From: Dermatemys mawii
Lineage: Eukaryota; Chordata; Testudines; Dermatemydidae
Assembly (NCBI GenBank): GCA_007922305.1
Contig: ML677334.1
Location: 17,463,853 to 17,527,852, forward strand
Direction: 5' to 3'
Length of the DNA: 64,000 bases
The notes under the pieces were generated by a model, which made no database searches, had not been told where the DNA came from, and worked only from the letters and a program-made list of their open reading frames with translations. Of this stretch, positions 10,901 through 22,900 are shown one piece after another. Made by a program: the position numbers and the translations under genes. Positions within the stretch are counted from its first letter, which is position 1. Every line of letters begins with the position of its first letter.

Positions 10901-13900
10901 TAAAGTTAGGAGTATGCATAGAAATGTAAGAGCCTAAGTAAAAGTGGCCTGATTTTCAGAGATGCTGAGTGTATGTCACTATTCCAGCTAAAATCACTGG
11001 GAGCTACAGGTCCTCATTACTAGAACCAAATGAAATTTTGTTATAGAAATTTTGAAGATATTTCCATGGGAAATGTCCTTTTTCAAGAACATTTTCCCTT
11101 TCATTTTTGGCAAAAAGAAGAAATTTTTGACAAAAATGATTATTTTTTGTTTTGTTTAAATATTTTTTGTTTGCTTCTTGGGATATCAAGGACTGTGAGT
11201 CACCTTGTTACCCCTCTTCCCCCACACCCCTCCAGTAGAGGGAGACTTGCCTGTTTTCCCTGTCAGCTTCCTGACACCACCAGTCCGTTAGCCACCCACC
11301 CAATCTTCTTTGCACTATGCCAGCCCTTACTGTGCCTTGCAGGTTAATAATAGGTGAGCCCCAGGCTCAAAGCCACTTGAAGCATCCCCCTGTAGAGTCA
11401 GCCCTTTTTTCACTGGACACTCACAGAATACCAGGTCTTCTGTCCCACAGGCAACAGTATACACTTCTGCTTGAATGATTCAACTCAGGGTCAGCTCCTT
11501 GTATAGTACCATGGCACTTAGATTTGTAGTGAAAACAACCATTTTATTATCAAATATTCAAGAGGTTAGGAGATCCTCAAGAGAGAGGATAATGGAAACA
11601 ACATGACTACACATGTGACAAAGAGTCCTGTGGCACCTTAAAGACTAACTAAAATTTTAGAGCATAAGCTTTCATGCATGCATCCAACGAAGTGGGTATT
11701 AACCCACGAAAGCTTATGCTCTAAAATTTTAGTTAGTCTTTAAGGTGCCACAGGACTCTTTGTCACTTCTGCAATTCCAGACTAACACGGCTACTCCTCT
11801 GATTCATGACTACACATAAAATCATAACATGATTTCTAGAGACTAAAAATAACTTAACTGGCTAGCCTTCTGTCTAAAGAAGATCATCTCACCCCAAATG
11901 TCCTTTGCAGTAATTCAACCATTGCAGGTTGTGATCCACTGTCATGAATGCAATCACACTGATCAATCAGTTCCTAGGTGCAGGATAAAGGGGAGTCGTG
12001 TTTGCCTTCTCCTTAAAACCCCCAAGTACTTTGTTTGTACTCAGAGTCAGGATAACGCTTCCTGCCCCTATAGCTTATTCTCTTGTGGTTTGATGACTTC
12101 ACATTCCCCGCCCTGCCAACTATGTATGAAATGAGGCTCCCATTGTGTTGGCTTACAGTGTTTAATTATATGCTGGCAGAGATACAGGTGAATAAACATC
12201 ATTTGGCAAAAAAAAAAAAAAAACCTGTTTGCCAAGTCTGCCTTGATATACAGACTTCAGATAACTCTTTACACTATAATAGTATTAATGCTGTGACACT
12301 AGCTCTTATGTAAAACCTCATGTGCCATTCTTTGGTGAACCAGAATGTACATACCAGGATAAGGTTATTCCTGTAACTCCCTTGCCAGTTGGGTTACAAT
12401 TTTGTAAGGGAAAAATCCCCATTTGCTGACCTGATCTACTCAATACTTCTGTATATCAGGTCACTTTCATTTAGGAACATAAGTATGCGTTTAAGAGCCT
12501 AACAGCAGGCATCCAAGTTTGAAAATTGGTCCTAGTTCTTTCATGGAGTACAATATTATATAGACTTCCTTAATTTCTGCAGAAATTTATTAATTTCTGA
12601 AATGCAAAATCTGCAAGAGTAAAAGGAAATATTTTGCAGTATAGAAAGAGAAAAGCTTGCAACAATGCAGATAGAAAAAGCCAATATTACATTATATTAG
12701 TGTGCAGTGCAATAAAATGGATACCAAACAGGATAACACACTAGCAGCACCCACAATAGAAATATGGATAGTATGTGAGGGGAAAAAACTATTAACAGAT
12801 TAAAATTGGCATGTATTATGCTCACTTACAAATATGTGTATTACTGAATTTTTCTAAATGTTATGGGCCAAATCCTGCCATCCGACTAGAGTGAGCAGAT
12901 GTCCTGATTTTATAGGGACAATCCCAATTTTTAGTTCTTTTTCTTATATAGGCTCCTATTACCTCCTTCCCCATCCCGATTTTTCTCATTTGCTGTCTGG
13001 TCACGCTTTATCAGACACATGGTAAGAACTGGGTAGAAACTGCTATTGTCAGTTTTCTTCCTCATGGCCCCATATCATAACATAATATTAATTTTCAATG
13101 AGTTTGTTTACATTAATTATCTCTTTATTTAGATGTGATAAGGGGCACAAATGCAACAGTTAGAGCGTCAGAAATGATCCACAACTGCCCTGCACCTCAT
13201 GCAGTCATTTATTCTGGTGCAAAGTAGGTCTAAAATGCTACCATTCTCATTTGTCAGGGCTTTACACACACCTTGAAAAGATGCAGGACAGTGGAAAATC
13301 AGGCTCCTTGTCTTTTGACCACTGTTTTACATAGGCTGAAAATATATTGTCACAAGATATAAGTAAACATCACTGGACAGAGTCAACTGAACAGTATAGT
13401 AAATGTCAAGGAAAGAGCCCTCCTCACAACTGGGCTTTGCTTTACTATATATTCTCAAAAGTAGCAGGACAAATAACTTAAATTTTCCTCTTTTTTTCCC
13501 CCTCCCAACATTCTACAATCATATAGGGGAAAGATGATTCCATCAGATTTGGAGGCAAAAATACTCAAAGTCAAGAGACGGGTTTGTTTTTTTGTTTATT
13601 ATTTGTAGCCTTGTGATATTAATATTGAGCTAAATCTGGCAGTCCTCACTCAGGTGAAATTCCCAAAGAAATTAATAGTAGGAATCAGGTTTTTTCAAAG
13701 TATTTAACACCCTGAGCTCCAAATGCAATCTCATTTAAAGTAATGGGAGTTTTGGCAGCGTGAGGACTGCGGTATTTGCCTGGATTATAGAGAAAACATC
13801 TTTTAAATTACAAAATTGTCTTACTGTGACTATCTACTTTTAATTGTATCATGGACATGTAGGACTGGAAGGAACCTTGAATGGTTATTAAATCCTGCCC

Positions 13901-16900
13901 CCTGCACTGAGGTGGAACCAAGTAAACCTAAACTATCCGACAGGTATTTATTCAACCTGTTCTTAGAAACCTCCAGTGATGGGAATTCCTTAACCTCCCT
14001 TGGAAGCCTATTCCAGTGTTTAACTAACCTTAGAGTTAGAAAACATTTCCTAATATCTAACCTAAATCTTCCTTGCTTCAGATTAAGCCTATTGTTTCTT
14101 GTCCTATATTCAATGGACGTGGAAAACAATTTATCTCTGTCTTCTTTGTAACAGCCTTTCACATATTTGAACATGGCTATCTTGTCCCCCCTCAGTCTTC
14201 TTTTCTTAAGGCTGAACATGCCCAGTTTTTTTAACCTTTCCTCATAAGTCAGGTTTTCTAAATCTTTTATCATTTTGGTTGCTCTTCTGTGGACTATCTA
14301 ATTTATCCACCTCTTTCTGAAAGTACTGGGCTCCCACTTGGACGTGATGCTCCAGCTGAGGTCTTGTCAGTACCAAATAGAACTGGACAATTATCTCCCA
14401 TATCTTACATACAACATTCCTGTTGTTAAACCCCAGAATGACATTCCTTAGCCTTTTCCCCCAACTGCATCACTTTAATTCATTCATATGCAATTTGTGA
14501 TCCACTATAACCCTTTTCTAGAGTACTACCACCTAGACAGTTATTTCCCATTTTGTGGTTGCGCATTTGATTTTTTTCCCCCAAGTGTAATATTTTGCAC
14601 TTGTCTTTATTGAATTTCATCTTGTTGATTTCAGATCAATTCTCTGATTTGTCAAGATTGTTATGAATTCTAATCCTGTCCTCCAAAATGCTTGCAACCC
14701 TTTCCAACTTGGTGTCATCTTCAGATTTTGTAAGGATGCTCTCCACTCCATTATCCAAATCATTAATGAAAATATTGAATAGTATCTGACTCAGGACTGG
14801 ACTCCACTAGATACAGTTTGACAGTGAATTATTGATAATTACTTTTAGTATTGTCTTTCAATCAGTTGTGCACCTACATTAGAGCAATTTCATCTAGACC
14901 ATTTTTCCCTAGTTTGCTTGTGAGAATGTATCAAAAGTCTTACTAAAAATCAAGAAGTAGCCCATCTACTGTTTCCCCACCATCCATTAGGCCAGTAATC
15001 CTGTCAAAGAAAGAAATTAGTTTGATTTTGCATAACCTTTTTTTTTTTTTTTTTTTTGACAAATGCATGCTGGCTATTCCGTACAACCCTAGTATCCTCT
15101 AGGTGCTTACAAACTGATTGTTTAATAATTTGTTCCAGTATCTTTCCAGGTATCAAAGTTAGGCTGACTGGTTTATAATTCCTTGTGTCGTCTTTGTTCC
15201 CCTTGTTATAGATAGATACTATGTTTGCCCTTTTCCAGTCCCCTGGGACCTCACCTGTCCTCCGTGAGTTCTCAAAGATCATGCTAGTTTTCTAAGTACA
15301 GGCATGTTGCATCTTACGCAAGAGTTACATTCCGTGGTTCCCGCGTAAAGCGGAAATTGTGTATAGTGAAACTCTCATTGAGTTCAATGGTGGGCGGAAT
15401 CGCCCGCACTACAGATGGAGTTTTTAAATTGTTGTTTTTCTTTCTTTTTTTTTTCTGTTTTTCCCAACTGCATAAAGCCAAATTCACGCGTGTTAAATGC
15501 ACTTAAGATGTGATTCGCCTGTACTGTAGAATGAATTTCATCATGCCCTGCCAACTTGAATACATCTAAGTTATTTAAATATTCTTTAATCGGTTCTTTC
15601 CCTATTTTGGCTCGGTTTCCTTCCCCGTTATTGTTAATAGTGACCAAACATTCAAAACAATTAATATTAACTATTTTAGTGAAGACTGAAGCAAAATAGG
15701 TATTAAACTCTTCAGCCTTCTAGATGTCATCATTTATTCACTCTCCTTCCCTGCTATCTAGAGGACCTATACTTTCCTTTGTCTTTTTCTTGCTCCTAAT
15801 ATATTTAGAGAACCTCTTATTATTACATTTTATGTCACTTGTGAGATGCAACTCATTTTGTTCCTTAGCTTTTCTCATTTTGTCCCTACATGCTTGGGCT
15901 AATCCTTTGTGTGTAACCCACGCCTTCTGGGTGTGGTGTTGTGTCCCATCTAATGGCACCGAGACCACTCAGAGAGAGATAAAATGAGTCTGCTCTACAG
16001 TCTTAGCTAACTGCCAGTTGGCTTTTAGCTAATTTGATAGAGGCTCATGCACTGAGGTCCCAGTTTTGATCCCGCCTGCTGATGACCGGGGTCTGTCAGT
16101 GTTACACCAGTCCTTAGCAACTTGTTTCCACTCTTTGTAGGATTCCTTTTTGACTCTCAGGTCATAAGAGAGCTCTTGATGGAGCCTTATTGGCCTCTTC
16201 CTATATTTCCTTTGCATCAGGATAGTTTGCAGTTGTGCCTTTGATATTGCCTCCTTGAGAAACTTCAAGCTCCTCTGAACTCCTTTATTCCTTTGATTTT
16301 CTTCCCATGGACCTTATCTATCAGTTCTCTGAGACAGTTGAAATCTGCATTTCTTGAAGACCATTTTCCTTATTCTTCTACTCTCACTCACTCTTTCCTT
16401 TTCTTAGACTCATGAAATCCATTATTTCATGGACACTTTCACTCAAATTGCCTTCCACTTTCAGATTTGCTATCAATTCCTCCCTATTAGTCAGAATCAG
16501 GTTTAAAATGGCTGTCCCTCTGGCTATGTCCTCCACTTTCTGAAACAAAAACTCCCAATACATTCCAAGAACTTATTAGAAATTTTGTGTTTTACTGTAT
16601 TAGTTTTCCAACAGATGTCTGTGTAGCTAAGGTCCCCCATTACTACCAGGTCTTGTGTTTTGGATATTTCTCTTATATGTTCTAGAAATGCATTCTCCAC
16701 ATCATCTTACTGATTTGGTGGTCTGTCCTAGCTCCCTACGATGACATTACCCCTTGTATTTTATCTGGAGGCTTTCAACTGGTCTGCTTTTCACCTCCTT
16801 CAGGACCTCAAAACAAGTATATATAATCTCGATGTAGAACGTGACACCTCCTCTCTTTTTGCCCTACCTGTTCTTCCTGAAAAAGCTGTACCCCTCTATA

Positions 16901-19900
16901 CTAATATTCCAGTCATAATATTTATTCTACCAAGTCTCTGTGACACCAATTAGGTTATAATTTATCTGATGTACTAATACTTTCAGTTCTTCCTATTTAT
17001 ACCCCATTTTCCTTGCATCTTAGTATAGACACGTTGAGCAAATTCTCCCACTGATTTTCCTCTTGTTGTTCCTATGAGTCTACAGTATTATAATTTTCCA
17101 TGCCGTGCCCCTCCTCACGCTCCAACATTTAGCTTTCTATTAAGAGACTCTTTTTAATAGAAGATTAAATAATAGACTTACTAAGATTATCACTTTTTTG
17201 ATATTTACCTGTGAGCTCGGTTCACGCTCCTTTTGAATCCCATTCTAATCCCTTTTCACTAGGTTGATGAGTTAGTGAACAAAAATGATATTCTTTTTTG
17301 TCAGGTGGCTCCCCACTCTTCCTAAAGGTACATCTTTTCTGGTTTCATTATTATGGTACTGACCAAATGTTCCATAACATTCATCACCTTCAGGCAGAAA
17401 CTAAACATGGAAAATTTCAGTCTCAAATGGAAATTTTGGGAAAGTTGTTAACGTGAAGAAAAGGGGTGATGATGGAAATGTATTGCAACATTAATTATAG
17501 AAATAGCTACTGATGACTGATATGAGATGAAAGAAGAACACAGTCTCTGCGCTATCCCTTCAGCTAATATGGCCTGAATTATCTTGTATTATTTTCAGGA
17601 GCATATCCCTCTGTATGTCAGTGCCACAGCTGGTACAACAGTATATGGAGCCTTTGATCCGCTTGACAACATTGCTGACATCAGTGAGAAGTATGGACTC
17701 TGGATGCATGTGGATGTAATGCTTTTCAGAAATATTGCTCACAATAATTCTTTTATAGGATTAAAGTTTGGAATTTGTTTCTTTACCACAAAAAAGAGCA
17801 TCTGCTTTGAAGGGTTCCAATACAACTAATGTGTATGAATGCGTTGCGATGAATAGACATACTTGAACAATATACCATCTTTCAGTGAAGGGAGTGCCTG
17901 TTTAGAAAGGAAATTAAGTAAATACTATTAGTTAGCATTCATTCAAGTCTTAAATACTGCTTAAAAATGCATTCTCTTTGTGTCAGACCAGAGCAACTCA
18001 AAATACCATCATACACGTCTCTGGCATACAATGAATTATCATTTTGATGAGTATGTTTCTTTTTATGACTAATCATTTCTTCTGCATATAATATCACCTT
18101 AGTAGTACACAGTCACTGGGATAAGTACAGCTCCTAGCAAGATAAGCTGAATTTCAATCACTAGGACAAATTCTTCTTTCTGATACAGTTGAATGAATAA
18201 GTAGCTAGTCATATTATTTTTTACCCTGAAGTAAAATGTGTGAATTTTAGCCAAAATTCTCAGTAGTGGTTGCCTAAATTGAAGTTGGCATCTAAGTATA
18301 TATTAGACGCCTAAACTGGTGGCCTGATTTTTAAATTGATCAGAGCTGTGAGTTCTTAGCCCTTCCTAAAATCAAACCAATTCTATTTAGATGCCTAAAT
18401 ATTGATTTAGGATCCTGACTTTAGGCAACCTTTGACAATACTCTGTTATATGCCGACAAATGAGCTGAAAATCTTTTTGAATATATGCACTTTGTTCCCT
18501 CATTGTCCGTGTGGTGTGGCTGGGCGTTGCTCTGTTTGTTTTTTCCTTTATAGATTGGATTTCTTGTAATATTGAATGATTGAGTTGCTCATTTAACAGC
18601 TTGCATCTTTTAGAAGAAAAATATTTTAATAACTATCTTACGAAGGATTGAACTTTTCTTCTCTTGTTTTTACTTCGTAATGTCAGCGTCTCATTTCTTA
18701 CAGGCAGCATGGGGAGGTGGGCTGCTGATGTCTAGGAAACATTCCTTTAAACTTCGTGGCATTGAAAGGTGAGCATAATGCAGTGTGTTTTTATTCAGAG
18801 TAAGTCATCTTCCTCCCCAATCTGTCCTTCTCGCCATGTTACCCCGCCATGTACCTTGAACCCCTCCATTACCACACATCACACAGCCTCATCTACAAAT
18901 CCCTAAATAATCTTGCCCCATCACTTCCATTTCTGATCTCATCTCCTCCTTTACTTTATACACTCCCCATTTTTTTTTGCTTTCCTCCTTCTGAATCGCC
19001 TTTTTTCACTCTGAACTTCATTCCTTTATCACATTGCTCCCTTCACAAGAAATAGCCTTTCTTTCCTCCCCCGCCCCAAATCTAACTTCTCTTCCTTCCT
19101 CTAAATCATTGCTTAAAAGCTCTCCTCTCCTTTTTATTATGAATTCCCTGACTTTTCCTACCCTGAACTATTATTTTAAGCCTTTATCCTGTAAGAACAT
19201 AAGCTTTTTGAGCAGCAGAGGTAGACACACATAATATGTCTGGAAAGTGATATGTATGTGTATGCAGGTGTCACGAGCAGGGAGGAGGGAGGTCTCTCTG
19301 GAGAGAATGTACCTGGACTGTAACCCGACCCCCCTGCCCTGGGGTTGCGGGAGGGGAGGCTTTCTGCCAGAGTGTGAAGGTGAACAAAGGCTGGGGGAGT
19401 GGCCGGGGGGAAGGAGGAAGGCAGCAGGGTTGGTTGAGGGGGGTTAGAAGTTGGCTGAGGAAGAAGAGGGAGCCCAGATTCGGGGTCTTATCTCCCTGCC
19501 CCCCAGAAGGGCCTGACTAAGGGGTCCTGTTTGTACTGACAAGCTCTGAGTTGGATTGTGTTCCTGTCATCCCAAATAAACCTTCTGATCTACTGGCTGG
19601 CTAAGAATCACTGTGAATTCCAGGAAGTGGGGGGTGTGGGAATGGGACTCCCCCACCCCCTGTGACAGCAGGGGCCTTTGGGAAGACTTAAACATATTAC
19701 ATTTAACACCTGGCATGTTCCTTACATTATAGTTTGGTTTGTCACCTAGGGCCAATTCTATCACCTGGAATCCACACAAATTGATGGGCGTTCCCCTTCA
19801 GTGTTCTGCCTTCCTGGTCTCTGAAAAGGTACTGTAAATGATGTCTTTCATATATCAAAACAGTCTTATGGTAATGGCTTAAAGTGCTAGCATGAAGGCC

Positions 19901-22900
19901 AACTAATGTGATCATGATCATGAAAGTTGACAAAGGCAAAGAACAGAAACCTCAGAGCATAGCAATCCTCAACAGTTGCTGTACCCCTCTTACTTATGAA
20001 TTTTCTGATGACCTGGAAACCCTGACTTGCCCTCTGTTGTAGGTGTCTGTGTTTCCCAGCTACCGGTCAGATAGTTCTAAGTCACATACTAAGGCTGCAG
20101 AACCACGGAACCACGAGAAGAACTTTCCTATGCCTGTTGGTGCTTAGTAAGGAAACAGACTCCCATAAAACTTCTTCAAGATCACATGGCAGCATGACTT
20201 CCAGGCATATACACTCTAAAGAGGCAAGATATGGGAAGAAAGTGGCCATACCACCACACCTAAAGATATCAGGAGATGACTAATGGTCATCCAGGCCCAA
20301 AGAAAGCAGGTGATAGCAAGGACCTTTTTTTAAAAAAAATGATGCCAGTCATCTTAAGTATTTATTTGGCTGGTAGTCATGTAAACACCTTCACAAGTAA
20401 GAGAGATGTCTGGGCCAGCTTTAGAGAAGGATTTTCTGAGGTCCAGAAAAGAGTATATAGCCCTTTGGGAAGAGTAAGTCTGGCTGATATCCAGATCTGG
20501 ATTTATAAATATGTAGTCATAGATTTTAAATGCAGAAGAGAACATTCTTACCATCTCTTTGGTACTCCTGCATAACACAGGTCATAGTATTTCACCAGTC
20601 ATTTCTTTGGTAAGCCCCGAATTTCTTGTTGAGCTAGAGCATAGTTTTTTAGAAAGAAAGTATTGAATTTAAAGACTTCAAGCAATGGAGAACCTTCCAC
20701 ATCACATCTCTTGGTAAGATGTTCCTCTGAATATCCTCTGTCTGGATATTTGATTCAGAATAGCAGACAATTCACTTGTTCCTGTTTGCCATAAAAAATG
20801 TCTTCTCTGAGGCCACTCATCTTTTGATATCAAAGGTTATCTGTCATACTAATGACTGACAAGTGGAATGTATCTTTGCAAATAAAGAGCATATTAGATT
20901 ACCATTTGTGTTAAATGTATATTCTAATACAGTATACAATACTATATGATGTGTCTGAGTTGATGTTATTATGGGAACCTTAACCACTGAGTTTTCTTGG
21001 TTTTGAGTTTTACCTTTTTGTAATCTTACCATGCAAAAACCTTATTAACACAATGTTATTTACACACACAGACACACGTTGGAAGCTTTACAAAAAAGTC
21101 AGCATTTACCAACTGGCAGTTAAATTTCCCATTCTGTGGCAACTTAGGGCTAGTTGCCGCATTACCCGCTAGATGCGATAAATCAATCCCCAAAGGTGTT
21201 CCCCGTCGACTCTGGAACTCCAGCTCACTGAGAGGAGTAAGCGGAGTCGACGGGGGGGCCCACTGCCGCCATGAGGATGCCAGGTAAGTTTACCTAAGAT
21301 GCGCCGACTTCAGCTACATTGTTCACGTAGCGGAAATTGCGTATCTTAAGTCGACCCCCCGCCCCCGCCAGTGTAGACCTGGCCTTAGGAAACCCCATGA
21401 TTTCATCAGTAAAATCAAATACCATGGGAAAGTAAATGTTTAACACAGACCACTGTACAATTTACACACAGTTTCCTAAGCATTTATTTGGTAGGTATTT
21501 GGTAAGATGCCTTCATTCTAAGACTTAAAGGCCCTTATTCTATTTTTCTTCATTGTGTTGTTTCTTTAGTCTCCTCAGTCTGTAGCAGATTCTCTTTTCA
21601 TAGCAGAAATAGCTTTCAGCAGCACCATGAGTTGTCTTCCTGCAAATTCAGGTTGAGAACAAAAAGTGTGTTGCTTTATCAGACACACACAAATCAGATT
21701 ATGTAGTGCTTTGTGCAGAGATCTTTACTACACAGAAGTCTGAAGAAACTGTCAAGTGCTTTAAAAAAAAAGAAAGAAGGAAAAAGGGGTTTTATGAAGA
21801 AAAATAGGTGGAAAATGGGCTTGATGTCTTATGGAGAAATCATTATTATATGGGTGTCTATTACCAAAATGTAAACTATCTCTCCCCGTCAGATGAACTT
21901 AGTGCTGTCAATATTCTTACTCACTCCATAAGCTAAGAACTACGGTTGTAACCGTTGGTAGCTAACACAGTATCCATAAAACACACAAATATTATGACTC
22001 TTGCATAATAAAGGAGGCAATTAGATGGAATTTTGCATACTCAAGACTTCATTCTGCATTTTTTTTGCATATGTGCAGGATATGGGGCTCGGTGTCATGT
22101 ACCTGATAAAGGGCCTATTTAATACATTTTACAGATCAAGACTAAGAATTTGTCTATACAAACACTTAGTGCACGGCAAGCGGGGGTGTCAATCTGCTTT
22201 GCACTATCCTGCTATACACTAGCTGTCTGTGTGGATCTTGCCACATTACACTAAAAATTCCCTAGGGCACTTTGATCTACCCCACTTTGACAGACGAGAG
22301 GATCAAAGTGCACTACGAACTTTTAGTGCTCAGCAGCAGGATGATTAGTGTATGGCAGGCTAGTGAGCTCCAGATTGCTGTGCTGTGCAGTAAGCGCTGT
22401 GCACTTACTGTTCATATAGCTAAGTCTTAAATGTAGCATAATTCTCAATGGAAATATGTTTGCATTTTAGTATAATTATCCTAGAATTTGCTCATTACTA
22501 GCCCCAGTTCAGTAGTTGACGTGGATATTCTGAAATGAATCTTGTTCATAAATATAGCATGCATATTGATGATTGTATTCCCACTCTAGGGTCTTCTGCA
22601 AGCATGTAATCAGATGTGTGCTGGGTATCTGTTCCAACCAGACAAATGGTATGATACAACTTATGACACAGGGGACAAGACCATTCAGTGTGGCCGGCAT
22701 GTTGATGTCTTCAAATTTTGGCTAATGTGGAAAGCTAAGGTAAGAAAGGTCGACAGAAATTGAGCTTTAACCAGAAAAATAAATGTTCTTTAGCTGTTTC
22801 AAACTGATGCATAGGTCGATTTAAAGTTAAGGCTTAAAATCAAACTTTAAATATATGGTTTAGTTGAGAGGAAGTGGTAACAGGAAGTTCTTAGTGGAGC

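Larger units (their letters stand above)
7927..13526 (+). other. Intron between GAD exons C and D
   Basis: This 5.6-kb intron carries a 1-kb hAT element with a nested MITE (8750-9757), an AAAT simple repeat near 9866-9890, an A/T-rich repeat near 11020-11180, the foldback element (11615-11766, with a related flank to about 11805), and a second hAT MITE (12887-13008). The remaining stretches, including 7930-8740, 9770-11010, 11190-11610 and 13010-13526, show no recognisable gene. Confidence 0.85.
13582..17598 (+). other. Intron between GAD exons D and E
   Basis: Almost the whole intron is occupied by a degenerate antisense CR1 element (about 13845-17250) with a TA-flanked MITE inside it. About 15915-16030 does not fit the CR1 reading and may be a further insertion. 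About 17250-17598 shows nothing recognisable apart from the acceptor tract. Confidence 0.85.
19829..22589 (+). other. Intron between GAD exons G and H
   Basis: The intron contains a Harbinger MITE (21147-21384) and a larger palindromic MITE (about 22138-22428). Between 19830 and 21140, and between 21390 and 22130, nothing recognisable is seen. The 99-residue frame at 20276-20575 shows no family. Confidence 0.85.

Noticed and set aside
15004..15060. Lysine-run C-terminus of the CR1 frame (poly-T tract)
   Set aside because: It is a T-homopolymer expansion inside the dead RT, not a protein feature.
17716..17829. 3' extension of the exon E frame past HVD
   Set aside because: The GTAATG donor follows HVD and the GAD sequence resumes with AAWGGG in exon F; the read-through residues match nothing.
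18849..19234. Pyrimidine-rich frames between exons F and G
   Set aside because: Low-complexity Pro/Ser/Leu translation of a CT-rich intron stretch with no domain.
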